64,000 nt of DNA from Bradyrhizobium sp. AUGA SZCCT0283 (GTDB lineage: Bacteria; Pseudomonadota; Alphaproteobacteria; Rhizobiales; Xanthobacteraceae). The stretch is taken from the NCBI RefSeq assembly GCF_018130385.1, contig NZ_JAFCLU010000001.1, positions 664,434 through 728,433 of the forward strand, read 5' to 3'. A program made the translations under genes and the position numbers. Numbering within the stretch: the stretch's first letter is position 1; each line of letters starts with the position of its first letter. Below are positions 16,873 through 25,513 of this stretch, one piece after another. The notes under the pieces are model-generated. The model was not told the DNA's origin. It saw only the letters and a program-made list of their open reading frames with translations, and did not search any database.

Positions 16873-17661
16873 CTATTTGCCGAACTTCTCCGCTGCCCAG
16901 GCATAAAGGCTGCCGGGAATGGGCTTTTCGCCGCCGCGGCCCTTTGGCGAGATGTGCAGGCCGATGATTTGGGGATCGGCGAGCAGGCCTGAAAAATCCG
17001 TTGGCTCGAAGAACAGCTTCGGCTCGGCGTGGACCGCGTAGAAGGACTGCTTCGGCAGCGCGTGCTGCAATCGGTTCGAGCGGCGCGCGAGCGCGGTCAG
17101 TGCGGCGGGGCCATAGATCGCGACGCGGATGTCGGAGAGCCGGTTCGACCGGCCGCGCAACTGCCGCAGCGCGAAGGTGAGGCGATGCCGCCACGCCAGC
17201 CAGTCCGGCGTCAGATCGTCCTGTTCCATCAGGTTTTCGAACGCCAGCACGATCGGATCGTCCGGCGGCAGGTACAGCACCGAATTGCCGAGCTGGTGCG
17301 GCCGTTCCCAGGCGAAATAGGGTTTTGCCGGATCGATCTCGACGGGCTTGAGCAGCAGCACGTCGGCGTCGAGCCACAGTCCGGCTCGCTCCGCCATCAG
17401 CCGCATCCGGAAGAAATCGCTGAACTGCAGGATGGTCCAGTCGCGCCAGCTCCCATCCGGCTCGGGCGGACGCAGCCGCTCGGAAAAGGAATGCGGCAGG
17501 ATCGCCTCGGCCTCGGCATTGCCGACGCCGTCGGGCAGGCCCGGCAATGGATCGAAACTGTAGACCGTGACCTTGTGGCCGGCAGCGACCTGCGACCGCA
17601 GGCAGGTCAGCCGCAGCCCGTCGAGCCGGCCGTGCCAGAAGGTGACGACGTCAGGCCGCAT
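16873..17661 (-). CDS. glycosyltransferase with DXD motif
   Basis: A 262-residue protein with FWHGRLDGLRLTCLRS at the N-terminus and the nucleotide-sugar motif LWLDADVLLLKP (DAD at residues 98-100). The tryptophan-rich segment SWRDWTILQFSDFFRMRLM precedes it. It resembles the Gly_transf_sug / alpha-1,4-glycosyltransferase group with a GT-A fold. There are no other polysaccharide genes beside it, so acceptor and product are unknown. Confidence 0.75.
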   Translation of the reverse strand: MRPDVVTFWHGRLDGLRLTCLRSQVAAGHKVTVYSFDPLPGLPDGVGNAEAEAILPHSFSERLRPPEPDGSWRDWTILQFSDFFRMRLMAERAGLWLDADVLLLKPVEIDPAKPYFAWERPHQLGNSVLYLPPDDPIVLAFENLMEQDDLTPDWLAWRHRLTFALRQLRGRSNRLSDIRVAIYGPAALTALARRSNRLQHALPKQSFYAVHAEPKLFFEPTDFSGLLADPQIIGLHISPKGRGGEKPIPGSLYAWAAEKFGK

Positions 17662-17684
17662 CCGCGTCGCCTCCGCTTAACGAA

Positions 17685-17709
17685 AGAGCCCCGATGCGAT
17701 CGGGGCTCT
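17685..17709 (-). terminator. hairpin terminator downstream of leuD
   Basis: A perfect 11-bp stem AGAGCCCCGAT/ATCGGGGCTCT with a 3-nt loop lies 24 nt after the leuD stop. On the minus strand it is followed by TTCGTT, a weak U-tract. It separates leuD from the glycosyltransferase gene. Confidence 0.8.
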
Positions 17710-17732
17710 CGTAACACGAACAGGTAACACGG

Positions 17733-18338
17733 TCAGGCCCAGGCGCGCTCTTTCTTCAGCCTCGCCTCGTAATCGTCGATCGACGACTTCTTTTCCATGG
17801 TCAGGCCGATGTCGTCGAGGCCGTTCATCAGGCAGTGCTTGCGGAACGGGTCGATCTCGAACTTCACCTTGCCGCCGTCGGGACCGCGGATCTCCTGGTT
17901 GGCGAGATCGATGGTCAGCGTCGCATTCGCGCCGCGCTCGGCGTCGTCGAACAGCTTGTCGAGGTCGTCCTGGGTGACGCGGATTGGCAGGATGCCGTTC
18001 TTGAAGCAGTTATTGTAGAAGATGTCGCCGAACGAGGTCGAGATCACGCAGCGGATGCCGAAATCCAAGAGCGCCCACGGCGCGTGCTCACGGCTGGAGC
18101 CGCAGCCGAAATTGTCGCCGGCGACCAGCACCTTGGCGTTGCGATAGGCCGGCTGGTTGAGGATGAAGTCCGGGTTCTCGCTGCCGTCATCCTTGTAGCG
18201 CTGTTCCGAGAACAGGCCCTTGCCGAGGCCGGTGCGCTTGATGGTCTTCAAATACTGTTTCGGGATGATCATGTCGGTGTCGACATTGATGATCTTCAGG
18301 GGGGCAGCTACGCCTTCCAGTGTGGTGAACTTTTCCAT
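17733..18338 (-). CDS. leuD: 3-isopropylmalate dehydratase small subunit
   Basis: A 201-residue swivel-domain subunit that pairs with LeuC to isomerise isopropylmalate. It starts [14 protein letters not shown] and has [14 protein letters not shown], the [17 protein letters not shown] substrate-binding loop and [15 protein letters not shown] at the C-terminus. The ATG at 18338 matches the family start. leuC is 3.1 kb upstream on the same strand, separated by unrelated genes, some in the opposite direction. Confidence 0.97.
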   Translation of the reverse strand: MEKFTTLEGVAAPLKIINVDTDMIIPKQYLKTIKRTGLGKGLFSEQRYKDDGSENPDFILNQPAYRNAKVLVAGDNFGCGSSREHAPWALLDFGIRCVISTSFGDIFYNNCFKNGILPIRVTQDDLDKLFDDAERGANATLTIDLANQEIRGPDGGKVKFEIDPFRKHCLMNGLDDIGLTMEKKSSIDDYEARLKKERAWA

Positions 18339-18437
18339 CGATCGCACTTCCCGGTTGAAGGGTGGGACAGGGGCGTTGATTTATCGCGAATATGGCCCCG
18401 GCAAAAGGCCAATTTGCGCAATCCTAGCCTGCGCAAC

Positions 18438-18836
18438 CTAGCCGGCACCCGCCTCGATCGCCTCCATATCGGCGTCCGACAGCCCGAAATGGTGCCCGAT
18501 CTCGTGGATCAGGACGTGGCGGACGATATGGCCCAGCGTTTCCTCATGTTCGGCCCAGTAATCCAGGATCGGACGGCGGTAGAGCCAAACCATGTTGGGC
18601 AGGCGGGCGATGTCCTGATTGCTCTGGTGCGGCAGGCCGATGCCCTGGAACAGACCGAGCAGGTCGAATTCGCTTTGGGCTTCCATCTCGTCGAGGACCT
18701 CATCGGTCGGAAAATCATCGACGCGGATGATCACGCCCTGGCACAGGGTTCGAAACGTCTTGGGCAGGCGCTCGAACACCTCATGCGCCATGGCTTCCAT
18801 TTCGGCGAGCGAGGGGGCTTTTGCTTCGGTCCACAT
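18438..18836 (-). CDS. zincin-like metallopeptidase family protein
   Basis: A 132-residue minimal zinc metallopeptidase-like protein (PF06262 type). The HExxH motif is H111-E-I-G-H115, continued as HFGLSDADMEAIE, where the Asp may complete the site. DDFPTDEVLDEM and GLFQGIGLPHQS are the other family landmarks. The start at 18836 (MWTEAKAPSLAEMEAM) is chosen by family resemblance; an ATG at 18872 would add 12 residues. Its substrate is unknown. Confidence 0.85.
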   Translation of the reverse strand: MWTEAKAPSLAEMEAMAHEVFERLPKTFRTLCQGVIIRVDDFPTDEVLDEMEAQSEFDLLGLFQGIGLPHQSNQDIARLPNMVWLYRRPILDYWAEHEETLGHIVRHVLIHEIGHHFGLSDADMEAIEAGAG

Positions 18837-18947
18837 CAGGACGTATTTAGCGTGTGTTGTGCCCGGGCGCATACTGGTTTTGCGGAGTTGACCTCGGCGC
18901 GCCAATCGGTGACCGTACGGGGGATATAAGGCGTGGGTGGACTTAAG

Positions 18948-19271
18948 ATGAAGCGGATTGTGACGGTCGCAATTTGGGCTGCTTTTGCCGGGCTCCTGCT
19001 CCCCGGTACGATGGCGCAGGCGCAGACGACATCGCCGGTGCTGCGGGTCGCGACGGCGCCGGAGCCGGCCGTCACGGATGTGTCCGCACAACGGCGGCGG
19101 CCGCTGCGGCGCGTGCCGATCTACCGGCAGGAATGGACGCCCGACGTCTACCCGCGCTACAACCCCGGCCCCAACGCCGTGCGCGATTGCACCGCGCATT
19201 ATGTGCAGGAGTACCGGCCGAGCGGCACGGTGATCACCCCGCGCATGAACTGCTACTGGCGCCCGGGCTAG
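18948..19271 (+). CDS. small secreted protein, unknown function
   Basis: A 107-residue protein with a signal peptide (MKRIVTVAIWAAFAGLLLPG, cleavage near AQA-QTT). The mature part is Pro/Arg/Tyr-rich: RRRPLRRVPIYRQEW, YPRYNPGPNAVRDC and TPRMNCYWRPG. It contains two cysteines. No family is recognised. It is the first of four plus-strand small exported proteins in 2.1 kb. Confidence 0.72.
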   Translation: MKRIVTVAIWAAFAGLLLPGTMAQAQTTSPVLRVATAPEPAVTDVSAQRRRPLRRVPIYRQEWTPDVYPRYNPGPNAVRDCTAHYVQEYRPSGTVITPRMNCYWRPG

Positions 19272-19529
19272 GTTTTTTCCCGCAGCATTTTTTATCGCTC
19301 ATTTCGGTGACGCGGGTCGGGCCCGACTCTGCGGGCACTCCACGCTGAAGTCGCGGCGGCGTTCTGCGCCGATTTCGTGCGCAAGGATTGCGGCGAGCCG
19401 CGGCCGTCATCCATTCATGTTCGTGGCGCATTCATTCAGGACCCATTCAAGTCGCTGGCGTCAGTTTGCGTGCAGCGTTGCGGCGAGCGATTCGGCGCAG
19501 ACGTGACACCCGACCCAAGGAGAGCATTC

Positions 19530-19769
19530 ATGCAGTTCGCGAAAGTTCTTGTCACGAAAGTTTTTGGGCTCGCCGCCGTTGGCGCGTTGCTCGCGCTCGC
19601 TGCGCCGGCCGAGCGCGCCAATGCGCTGTCGCTCAGCAATCCCGGCGCGGCGGCGGCGGTTCAGGAAGATGCCAGGCTGGCGACAACGGAAGTGCATTGG
19701 CGGCATCACCGCCATCACCGTTGGCATCGCTGGCACCATCATCATCATCGTCATTGGCATCGCTGGTGA
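19530..19769 (+). CDS. His/Trp-rich small secreted protein
   Basis: A 79-residue protein with a signal peptide (FGLAAVGALLALAAPAERANA) and a mature start ALSLSNPGAAAA. It ends in a block of about 20 residues that are nearly all His, Arg and Trp. The histidine density suggests metal or polyanion binding (inference). The start at 19530 follows an AAGGAG Shine-Dalgarno and begins the signal peptide. The motif ALSLxxPGAA followed by ATEV is shared with the product of 20451. Confidence 0.72.
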   Translation: MQFAKVLVTKVFGLAAVGALLALAAPAERANALSLSNPGAAAAVQEDARLATTEVHWRHHRHHRWHRWHHHHHRHWHRW

Positions 19770-19790
19770 GGACGGTTTGATTGAAATCAA

Positions 19791-19818
19791 TAGGCCCGCT
19801 TCATCGCGGGCCTATTTT
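19791..19818 (+). terminator. Rho-independent terminator after the His-rich gene
   Basis: Stem TAGGCCCGC/GCGGGCCTA with a 6-nt loop followed by TTTTC. Confidence 0.9.
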
Positions 19819-19913
19819 CATTTTGGTCTCATCTGCGCGGATATCGCCGCCATTAAACTGGCACGATTGCTGCGCGTTATTTTGGTCACCAGATGAGCGT
19901 AAAGGAGTTCGCC

Positions 19914-20258
19914 ATGAAAAGATTGATCGGAGCCGCAATTGTCGCTGGCGCCCTGGCATTGGTCGGGCCGGCAGCGATCGATTCGGCTGTTGCCGCGCCG
20001 CAAGCGAAGGCGCAAACCGCCGCTTCATCGGATGCGACCGACTTCAGTGCGCACCGGCGCCACTACCGGCGCTACTATCGATACGGCTACCGACCGTACT
20101 ATCGGCCCTACTACAGGCCTTACTACTATGCGCGGCCCTATTACTATCGGCCGTATCCCTACTACTATCGGCCCTATCCCTACTATCGACCTTATCCTTA
20201 CTTCGGAGTGGGGCCGTTCGGTTTCGGCTTTGGTGTGGGAGTTGGGCCGTACTGGTGA
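19914..20258 (+). CDS. Tyr/Arg/Pro-repeat secreted protein
   Basis: A 114-residue exported protein: signal peptide (MKRLIGAAIVAGALALVG to AVA-APQ), a short linker, and then a Tyr/Arg/Pro-rich region made of YYRPY / YYYRPYP units from about residue 55 to 100. It ends in a Gly/Phe-rich tail (GVGPFGFGFGVGVGPYW). The AAAGGAG ribosome site supports the start at 19914. Function unknown; such repeats suggest a surface or cell-envelope role, but this is only inference. Confidence 0.72.
   Translation: MKRLIGAAIVAGALALVGPAAIDSAVAAPQAKAQTAASSDATDFSAHRRHYRRYYRYGYRPYYRPYYRPYYYARPYYYRPYPYYYRPYPYYRPYPYFGVGPFGFGFGVGVGPYW
20089..20205 (+). repeat. tandem TACTATCGGCCCTA-type codon repeats
   Basis: Within the gene at 19914 the DNA repeats degenerate units of 9 to 15 nt around TACTATCGGCCCTAC. 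They give the Tyr-Arg-Pro repeat of the protein. Copy number could vary between strains. Confidence 0.7.
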
Positions 20259-20450
20259 CGGACTATTAGCCGACACGATCACGTAGAGGTAATCCCTTTC
20301 CGCACGCGTTCATCTTTGCGATCAGCGCATTCATGGCGCGTTCACGTGCCTGTCTCTAACGTCACGTTGGGAGCGACCGCAATGAAACGCGACGGGGACC
20401 AGCCGCAGAGCGGTTGAGGGCGCGCCGTCGCCGGTTAGGGAGGTTCATCC

Positions 20451-21047
20451 ATGGCGTTATCCGATCCCGGACGCGGCCTTGTCCGCCGTCTGGGTGTAAC
20501 GGCTGCGGCTCTGCTTGCGTTCGCAGCGGCATCACAACAGCGCGCCGAGGCGCTCTCGCTTGCAAGTCCCGGCGCGGCGCCTTCAGCGAAATTTGCAACC
20601 GACGGGCTTGCGACCGAAGTGCGGCATGGCGGCCATGGCGGCGGCGGCGGTTTTCGTGGCGGTGGAGGCGGTGGCTTCCGCGGCGGCGGGTTTCATGGCG
20701 GTGGATTCAGGGGTGGCGGCGCCGCGTTCCATGGCGGCGGGTTCAGAGGCGGTGGTGTTGCGATCCATCGCGGCGGCTTTCGCGCCGCGCCGGTGTTCCA
20801 CGGCGGCGGTTATCGCTACGGATATCGCCAAGTCTATCACCGGCCGCACTTCCATCACCGGCATCACTTCCATCGCCGGTTCTACGCGCCGAGCTATTAC
20901 GGATACCCATATTACTATGGCTACCGGCATCGCTACTGCCGCGTGATCTGGACCTATTACGGGCCGCGCAAGATCTGCCGCTATCGTCCGTGGTATCGTC
21001 ACCACTGGCGCCACCGCTACTACGGATTCCCGTACCGCTATTGGTGA
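20451..21047 (+). CDS. Gly/His-rich secreted repeat protein
   Basis: A 198-residue exported protein. A signal peptide (RRLGVTAAALLAFAAASQQRAEA) is followed by ALSLASPGAAPS. Residues 58-120 are GGGFRGGG/FHGGG repeats, and the C-terminal half is rich in Tyr, His and Arg with two cysteines (YRYCRV, KICRYR). The same mature N-terminal motif occurs in the gene at 19530, so the two are probably related by duplication and repeat expansion. Function unknown. Confidence 0.72.
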   Translation: MALSDPGRGLVRRLGVTAAALLAFAAASQQRAEALSLASPGAAPSAKFATDGLATEVRHGGHGGGGGFRGGGGGGFRGGGFHGGGFRGGGAAFHGGGFRGGGVAIHRGGFRAAPVFHGGGYRYGYRQVYHRPHFHHRHHFHRRFYAPSYYGYPYYYGYRHRYCRVIWTYYGPRKICRYRPWYRHHWRHRYYGFPYRYW

Positions 21048-21060
21048 GACAGGTTGAAAC

Positions 21061-21090
21061 AAAACAGGCGCCCGGTGGGGCGCCTGTTTT
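21061..21090 (+). terminator. Rho-independent terminator after the Gly/His-rich gene
   Basis: A 12-bp perfect stem AAAACAGGCGCC/GGCGCCTGTTTT with a 6-nt loop, ending in a T-tract. Because the stem begins with four A, it could also stop transcription from the minus strand. Confidence 0.93.
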
Positions 21091-21116
21091 CATTAGCGGC
21101 AGAAGAATTTCGCGGC

Positions 21117-21329
21117 TCAATCCCAATCCTTGCCTTCCCAAGGCTTGATCTTCCACGGCGTCAGCTTCTCCATCCGCCACTGCTGCCAGTGTTCCGGCGG
21201 CCAGTGACTGAGGCGCGAGGCTTCCTTGGTGGCGACGGGCTGCAGGTCGACGATGCGCGGCGTCATGCGCCGCCGCACCTGCCGCGTCGCCTCGCTGATC
21301 ATATCGACAAATTCTGGCTTGTCCGTCAC
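21117..21329 (-). CDS. small hypothetical protein downstream of leuC
   Basis: A predicted 70-residue soluble protein: TDKPEFVDMISEATRQVRRR, then SRLSHWPPEHWQQWRMEKLT and a Trp/Lys-rich end. I chose a GTG at 21329 because a GAGGGA Shine-Dalgarno lies 7 nt upstream; the frame stays open to 21374. It lies 99 nt after leuC on the same strand and may be co-transcribed. No family recognised. Confidence 0.6.
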   Translation of the reverse strand: MTDKPEFVDMISEATRQVRRRMTPRIVDLQPVATKEASRLSHWPPEHWQQWRMEKLTPWKIKPWEGKDWD

Positions 21330-21428
21330 GGTCGGGTCCCTCGCGAAAGCGCTTCGCAAGCGACCAGTCTGCACTTCGCCTGTTAACGTGGCGTTTCCGG
21401 AACGCCTCGCTATCTAGGCAAAGCAGGG

Positions 21429-22835
21429 TTAACGCCACTCCCTGATGTCGACAAAATGCCCGGCGATCGCCGCAGCTGCGGCCATGGCCGGCGACACCAG
21501 ATGGGTGCGGCCTTTAAAGCCCTGGCGGCCCTCGAAATTGCGGTTCGAGGTCGAGGCGCAGCGCTCTTCCGGGGACAGCTTGTCGGGGTTCATCGCCAGA
21601 CACATCGAGCAGCCCGGCTCGCGCCATTCGAAGCCGGCCTTGATGAAGATCTTGTCGAGCCCTTCGGCTTCGGCCTGTTCCTTCACGATGCCCGAACCCG
21701 GCACGATCATCGCATTGACGTGGGCGTTGACGGTCTTGCCTTCGGCGACCTTTGCGGCAGCGCGCAGATCCTCGATGCGGCCGTTGGTGCAGGAGCCGAT
21801 GAAGACGCGGTCGAGCTTGATGTCGGTGATCTTCGTTCCCGCGGTCAGGCCCATATATTTCAGAGCGCGGTGTTTCGACAGCCGCTTGGCCTCGTCCGCG
21901 ATCTTGTCGGGATCCGGCACGAAGCCTGTGATCGACACCACGTCCTCGGGCGAGGTGCCCCAGGTCACGATCGGCGGCAGTGTTGCTGCGTCCAGCCGGA
22001 TCTCGTGGTCGAAATGCGCGCCCTCGTCCGAGCGCAGCTTTTCCCAATAACGCATCGCGGCGTCCCAGTCGGCGCCCTTCGGCGACTTCGGCCGACCCTT
22101 CAGGAATTCGAACGCTTTTTCGTCCGGCGCGATCAGGCCGGCGCGGGCGCCGCCCTCGATCGACATGTTGCAGACCGTCATGCGGCCCTCCATCGAAAGC
22201 GCGCGGATGGCGTCGCCGGCATATTCCAGCACATAGCCGGTGCCGCCGGCGGTGCCGATCTCGCCAATGATCGCCAGGATGATATCCTTGCCGGTGACGC
22301 CGTCGGGCAATTTGCCGTCGACCACCGCGCGCATGTTTTTTGCTTTTTTCTGAATCAGCGTCTGCGTCGCCAGCACATGCTCGACCTCGGAGGTGCCGAT
22401 GCCGTGCGCCAGCGCGCCGAACGCGCCGTGCGTGGAAGTGTGGCTGTCACCGCAGACGATGGTGGTGCCGGGAAGCGTAAAGCCCTGCTCGGGGCCGATC
22501 ACGTGGACGATGCCCTGACGCTTGTCGTGCTCGTTGTAATACTCGATGCCGAATTCCCTGGCGTTTTCCGCCATCACGCGCATCTGCTCGATGCTTTCCG
22601 GATCGGGATTGGGTTTCGAGCGGTCGGTGGTCGGGATGTTGTGATCGACGACGGCCAGCGTCTTCTCCGGCGCGTGAACCTTGCGGCCAGTGGCGCGCAG
22701 GCCTTCGAACGCCTGCGGCGAGGTCACCTCATGCACCAGATGGCGATCGATATAGAGCAGGCAGGTGCCGTCATCGGCTTCGTGCACCAGATGGTCGTTC
22801 CAGATCTTGTCATACAGCGTGGTCGGTTTGGACAT
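21429..22835 (-). CDS. leuC: 3-isopropylmalate dehydratase large subunit
   Basis: A 468-residue aconitase-superfamily enzyme with a [4Fe-4S] cluster. It contains [14 protein letters not shown] at the N-terminus, [17 protein letters not shown], the first cluster cysteine in FIGSCTNGR and the other two in [14 protein letters not shown]. The end, [20 protein letters not shown], is typical of LeuC. The ATG at 22835 (MSKPTTLYD) is used; an upstream TTG at 22850 is less likely. It works with leuD at 17733. Confidence 0.97.
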   Translation of the reverse strand: MSKPTTLYDKIWNDHLVHEADDGTCLLYIDRHLVHEVTSPQAFEGLRATGRKVHAPEKTLAVVDHNIPTTDRSKPNPDPESIEQMRVMAENAREFGIEYYNEHDKRQGIVHVIGPEQGFTLPGTTIVCGDSHTSTHGAFGALAHGIGTSEVEHVLATQTLIQKKAKNMRAVVDGKLPDGVTGKDIILAIIGEIGTAGGTGYVLEYAGDAIRALSMEGRMTVCNMSIEGGARAGLIAPDEKAFEFLKGRPKSPKGADWDAAMRYWEKLRSDEGAHFDHEIRLDAATLPPIVTWGTSPEDVVSITGFVPDPDKIADEAKRLSKHRALKYMGLTAGTKITDIKLDRVFIGSCTNGRIEDLRAAAKVAEGKTVNAHVNAMIVPGSGIVKEQAEAEGLDKIFIKAGFEWREPGCSMCLAMNPDKLSPEERCASTSNRNFEGRQGFKGRTHLVSPAMAAAAAIAGHFVDIREWR

Positions 22836-22912
22836 GAGCGTCAGCTCCAAAATGAAATTCTGTGTGAGCGGTCAAGCGCGGATACGCGCAAGCAACGGAC
22901 GTCGGCGCAGCT

Positions 22913-23065
22913 TCAAGCTGCGCGCGTAAGCTCAGACGTCGCCGACGTCGCGAACCGTCCGAAGAAGCGGCCGGGCAGGCGCGAGCGGTCGTCGATGACG
23001 ACGCGCTGGGCGGTGCCGAAGGCGGCGCTGGTGTGATCTAGAACCATTCCAGTCTCATAGCACAT
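22913..23065 (-). CDS. possible short leader ORF upstream of leuC
   Basis: A minus-strand frame of 50 codons begins with ATG at 23065 and ends with TGA at 22913, 77 nt before the leuC start. The predicted product contains TSAAFGTAQRVVIDDR and ends FGRFATSATSELTRAA. It has no leucine run, so it is not a classical Leu attenuator peptide. It could be a regulatory uORF, a small protein or chance. Conservation in relatives would decide. Confidence 0.25.
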   Translation of the reverse strand: MCYETGMVLDHTSAAFGTAQRVVIDDRSRLPGRFFGRFATSATSELTRAA

Positions 23066-23097
23066 GAGCTATCTAAGCGCGATATGCGTTTGTCGCC

Positions 23098-23211
23098 CAC
23101 CGTCATTGCGAGCGAAGCGAAGCAATCCACCTTCCGCCCGGGACAGATGGATTGCTTCGTCGCTTCGCTCCCTTGCGCAAACGCTTCGCGTTTGTCGCAG
23201 GCAATGACGGG
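23098..23211. repeat. palindromic repeat of the CGTCATTGCGAG type, with inserted hairpin
   Basis: Third copy of the unit at 5307. The right arm is interrupted by about 28 nt that form their own hairpin (CGCAAACGC-TTC-GCGTTTG). It lies between the rplS terminator and the leuC upstream region in the 438-bp gap 22836-23273. Confidence 0.88.
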
Positions 23212-23219
23212 GAGGCACA

Positions 23220-23251
23220 ATAAAAAGCGCGGGGCAAGCCCCGCGCTTTTC
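23220..23251 (-). terminator. Rho-independent terminator after rplS
   Basis: On the minus strand, stem AAAGCGCGGGG/CCCCGCGCTTT with a CTTG loop followed by TTATT. It closes the ffh-rpsP-rimM-trmD-rplS block. Confidence 0.93.
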
Positions 23252-23273
23252 GTCACATCCCGTTTGGGACGAA

Positions 23274-23654
23274 TTACTCGCCGACGGCGGTCGCGCGGTC
23301 TTGCTTCTCGACGATGCGGGCCGACTTGCCGCGCAGCTGGCGCAGGTAATACAGCTTGGCGCGACGCACCTTGCCGCGGCGCACCACCTTGATCGAGTCG
23401 ATCATCGGCGACATCACGGGGAACACGCGCTCCACGCCTTCGCCGTAGGAAATCTTGCGGACGGTGAAGCTCTCGTTGAGCCCGCCGCCGGAACGGCCGA
23501 TGCAGACGCCTTCATAGGCCTGCACGCGGGTGCGCTCGCCTTCGACCACCTTGACGTTGACGATCACGGTGTCGCCGGGGCCGAACTCCGGGATTACCTT
23601 GGTCGCCGACAGTTTATCGAATTGCTCTTTTTCGAGCTGTTGAATGAGGTTCAT
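23274..23654 (-). CDS. rplS: 50S ribosomal protein L19
   Basis: A 126-residue ribosomal protein at the 30S-50S interface. It has [52 protein letters not shown] and [20 protein letters not shown]. The ATG at 23654 is the family start; the open frame to 23753 is not coding. A 7-bp inverted repeat GCGCCCG/CGGGCGC (23737-23763) lies between trmD and this gene and may modulate expression. Confidence 0.98.
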   Translation of the reverse strand: MNLIQQLEKEQFDKLSATKVIPEFGPGDTVIVNVKVVEGERTRVQAYEGVCIGRSGGGLNESFTVRKISYGEGVERVFPVMSPMIDSIKVVRRGKVRRAKLYYLRQLRGKSARIVEKQDRATAVGE

Positions 23655-23766
23655 TGAAATCTCCATCGGCGGCGCGCCCAGCCAGTCCAGCGCGGGCTGC
23701 GCGAACGTCCTAGTATCCTGCCATTGCGCGGATTTGGCGCCCGTATAAGGCAAAGGCGGGCGCTTG

Positions 23767-24486
23767 TCACCCGTCTGTCGTTCTTTTTGTGCCTTTTTGG
23801 CCGGGCCTCGCGGCCCATAAATCCGGCCGCCGCACCCGGGTCAGCGCCTCGGCTTCGGCCTTTCGCCAGGCCGCCACTTTGGCATGGTCCCCCGAGATCA
23901 GGATTTCGGGGATACCGCGGCCCTCGAACTCCTGCGGGCGGGTAAATTGGGGGTATTCCAGTAGTCCTTCGGAGAAGCTTTCATCCTCGCCCGAGGCCTG
24001 TTTGCCCATCACTCCCGGCAGAAGCCGTACGCAGGCGTCGATCAGGGCCATCGCGGCGATCTCGCCACCGGACAGCACATAGTCCCCGATCGAGACTTCC
24101 TCGAGGTGTCGTGTTTCGATGACCCGTTGATCGACCCCCTCGAACCGGCCACAGACGATCAGGGGGCCGGGCCCGGCGGCGAGTTCTGCCACAAGCGACT
24201 GGGTCAATGGCTGACCCCGCGGGCTCATCAGCAGGCGAGGCCGGTTCTGGCCGGTATCCGCGGCATCGATCGCCGCCGCGAGCACGTCGGCCCGGAGCAC
24301 CATGCCGGGGCCGCCGCCGGCCGGGGTGTCATCGACACTGCGGTGGCGGTCGGTGGCGGAGGCCCGGATGTCCCGTGCCTCGAGTTCCCAAAGACGGGAG
24401 GCCAGCGCCTTGCCCGCCAGGCTGACGCCGAGCGGCCCGGGAAACATCTCGGGGAAGAGCGTGAGAACGGTGGCGCGCCAGGTCAT
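23767..24486 (-). CDS. trmD: tRNA (guanine-N1-)-methyltransferase
   Basis: A 239-residue SPOUT methyltransferase that makes m1G37 in tRNA. Key segments are [38 protein letters not shown], the knot region [13 protein letters not shown] and [18 protein letters not shown]. It lies 10 nt from rimM in the canonical ribosomal block. Confidence 0.98.
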   Translation of the reverse strand: MTWRATVLTLFPEMFPGPLGVSLAGKALASRLWELEARDIRASATDRHRSVDDTPAGGGPGMVLRADVLAAAIDAADTGQNRPRLLMSPRGQPLTQSLVAELAAGPGPLIVCGRFEGVDQRVIETRHLEEVSIGDYVLSGGEIAAMALIDACVRLLPGVMGKQASGEDESFSEGLLEYPQFTRPQEFEGRGIPEILISGDHAKVAAWRKAEAEALTRVRRPDLWAARPGQKGTKRTTDG

Positions 24487-24496
24487 GTCAAACCCA

Positions 24497-25021
24497 TCAC
24501 GTGAGCGTCGGGGCGTCGTCGCCTTCGATTTCCTGCGGTAGCTCGATCACCACGCGGCCGCCGGCGAGGTCGACTGTCGGCACGACAGCATTGGTGAACG
24601 GCAGCAGCATGGTTGGCCCCTGCGGAGGCGCGATCTCGATGATGTCGCCGGCGCCGAAATTATGGATCGCAGCGACGCGGCCGAGCGGCTCGTTGGCGGC
24701 ATTGACCGCCGCAAGCCCGATCAGGTCGGCGTGATAATATTCGTCTTCGTCGGTCTCGGGCAGTTTTTCGCGCGCGATATAGAGCTCGATGCCGTTGAGC
24801 CGCTCGGCGTCCTCGCGGGTGGCGATGCCTTTCAGCGTCGCCACTAGATGGTCCTTGGCCTCGCGGACATGCGTCACCTCGAACTGGCGCGCGCCGTCCT
24901 TGGTGGTCAGCGGACCGTAATGTTTTACGGCCAGTGGATCCTCGGTGAACGTCCACAGTTTCACCGCGCCGCGCACGCCATGCGCGGCGCCGATACGCGC
25001 GACGCAAATCGGTGCAGCCAC
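24497..25021 (-). CDS. rimM: ribosome maturation factor
   Basis: A 174-residue 16S rRNA processing factor with the two-domain layout of the family: an N-terminal barrel ([22 protein letters not shown]) and a PRC-barrel part ([53 protein letters not shown]). It is placed between rpsP and trmD, as in most bacteria. Confidence 0.97.
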   Translation of the reverse strand: MAAPICVARIGAAHGVRGAVKLWTFTEDPLAVKHYGPLTTKDGARQFEVTHVREAKDHLVATLKGIATREDAERLNGIELYIAREKLPETDEDEYYHADLIGLAAVNAANEPLGRVAAIHNFGAGDIIEIAPPQGPTMLLPFTNAVVPTVDLAGGRVVIELPQEIEGDDAPTLT

Positions 25022-25040
25022 CGTCGTGCGCCGCTAAGTC

Positions 25041-25373
25041 TTAGGCCTTCGCGGCGGCTTCTGCGCGCGCCTTGCGCTCCTTGCGCGGCACGGCCTTTTC
25101 CGGGTTGCTGCGGGCGGGGCGCTTGACGATTCCGGCCGCATCCAGGAAGCGCGTGACGCGGTCGGACGGCTGCGCGCCCTTGGCGAGCCAGGCCTTGACC
25201 TTGTCCATGTCGAGCTTCAGCCGCGACTCATTGTCCTTCGGCAGCAGCGGATTGAAATGGCCGAGACGCTCGATGAAGCGGCCATCGCGGGGAAAGCGCG
25301 AGTCGGCGACGACGACGTGATAGACCGGACGCTTCTTGGTGCCTGCGCGAGCGAGGCGGATAACGACTGACAT
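25041..25373 (-). CDS. rpsP: 30S ribosomal protein S16
   Basis: A 110-residue ribosomal protein with [40 protein letters not shown] and [14 protein letters not shown], and an alphaproteobacterial Lys/Ala-rich tail. The ATG at 25373 follows CAGGAG at good spacing; upstream sequence in the same frame runs into a palindromic repeat. Confidence 0.98.
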   Translation of the reverse strand: MSVVIRLARAGTKKRPVYHVVVADSRFPRDGRFIERLGHFNPLLPKDNESRLKLDMDKVKAWLAKGAQPSDRVTRFLDAAGIVKRPARSNPEKAVPRKERKARAEAAAKA

Positions 25374-25423
25374 TTGGTTCTCCTGAGTGTGGGTTAATTG
25401 AAAGTGTGTTGGTTGGTCTAATT

Positions 25424-25507
25424 CGTCATTGCGAGGAGCGAAGCGACGAAGCAATCCATTCTTTCTTTCGCGGATCGATGGATTGCTTCGCTACGCTCGC
25501 AATGACG
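25424..25507. repeat. palindromic repeat of the CGTCATTGCGAG type inside the ffh-rpsP gap
   Basis: Fourth copy of the unit at 5307, with full arms CGTCATTGCGAGGAGCGAAG and CTCGCAATGACG. It ends 6 bp before the ffh stop, so it lies within the apparent ffh-rpsP-rimM-trmD-rplS operon and could shape processing or coupling. Confidence 0.9.
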
Positions 25508-25513
25508 GTGTCC

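Noticed and set aside
16873..17661. Polysaccharide biosynthesis island around the glycosyltransferase
   Set aside because: Neighbours are leuD, DUF6455 and cytochrome c; there is no second sugar gene and no compositional change.
20089..20205. Tandem repeats considered as a CRISPR or VNTR array outside genes
   Set aside because: They are codon repeats within a signal-peptide protein, without unique spacers of constant length.
21456..23036. Plus-strand open frame of 526 codons opposite leuC
   Set aside because: Antisense shadow of leuC; composition is not protein-like.
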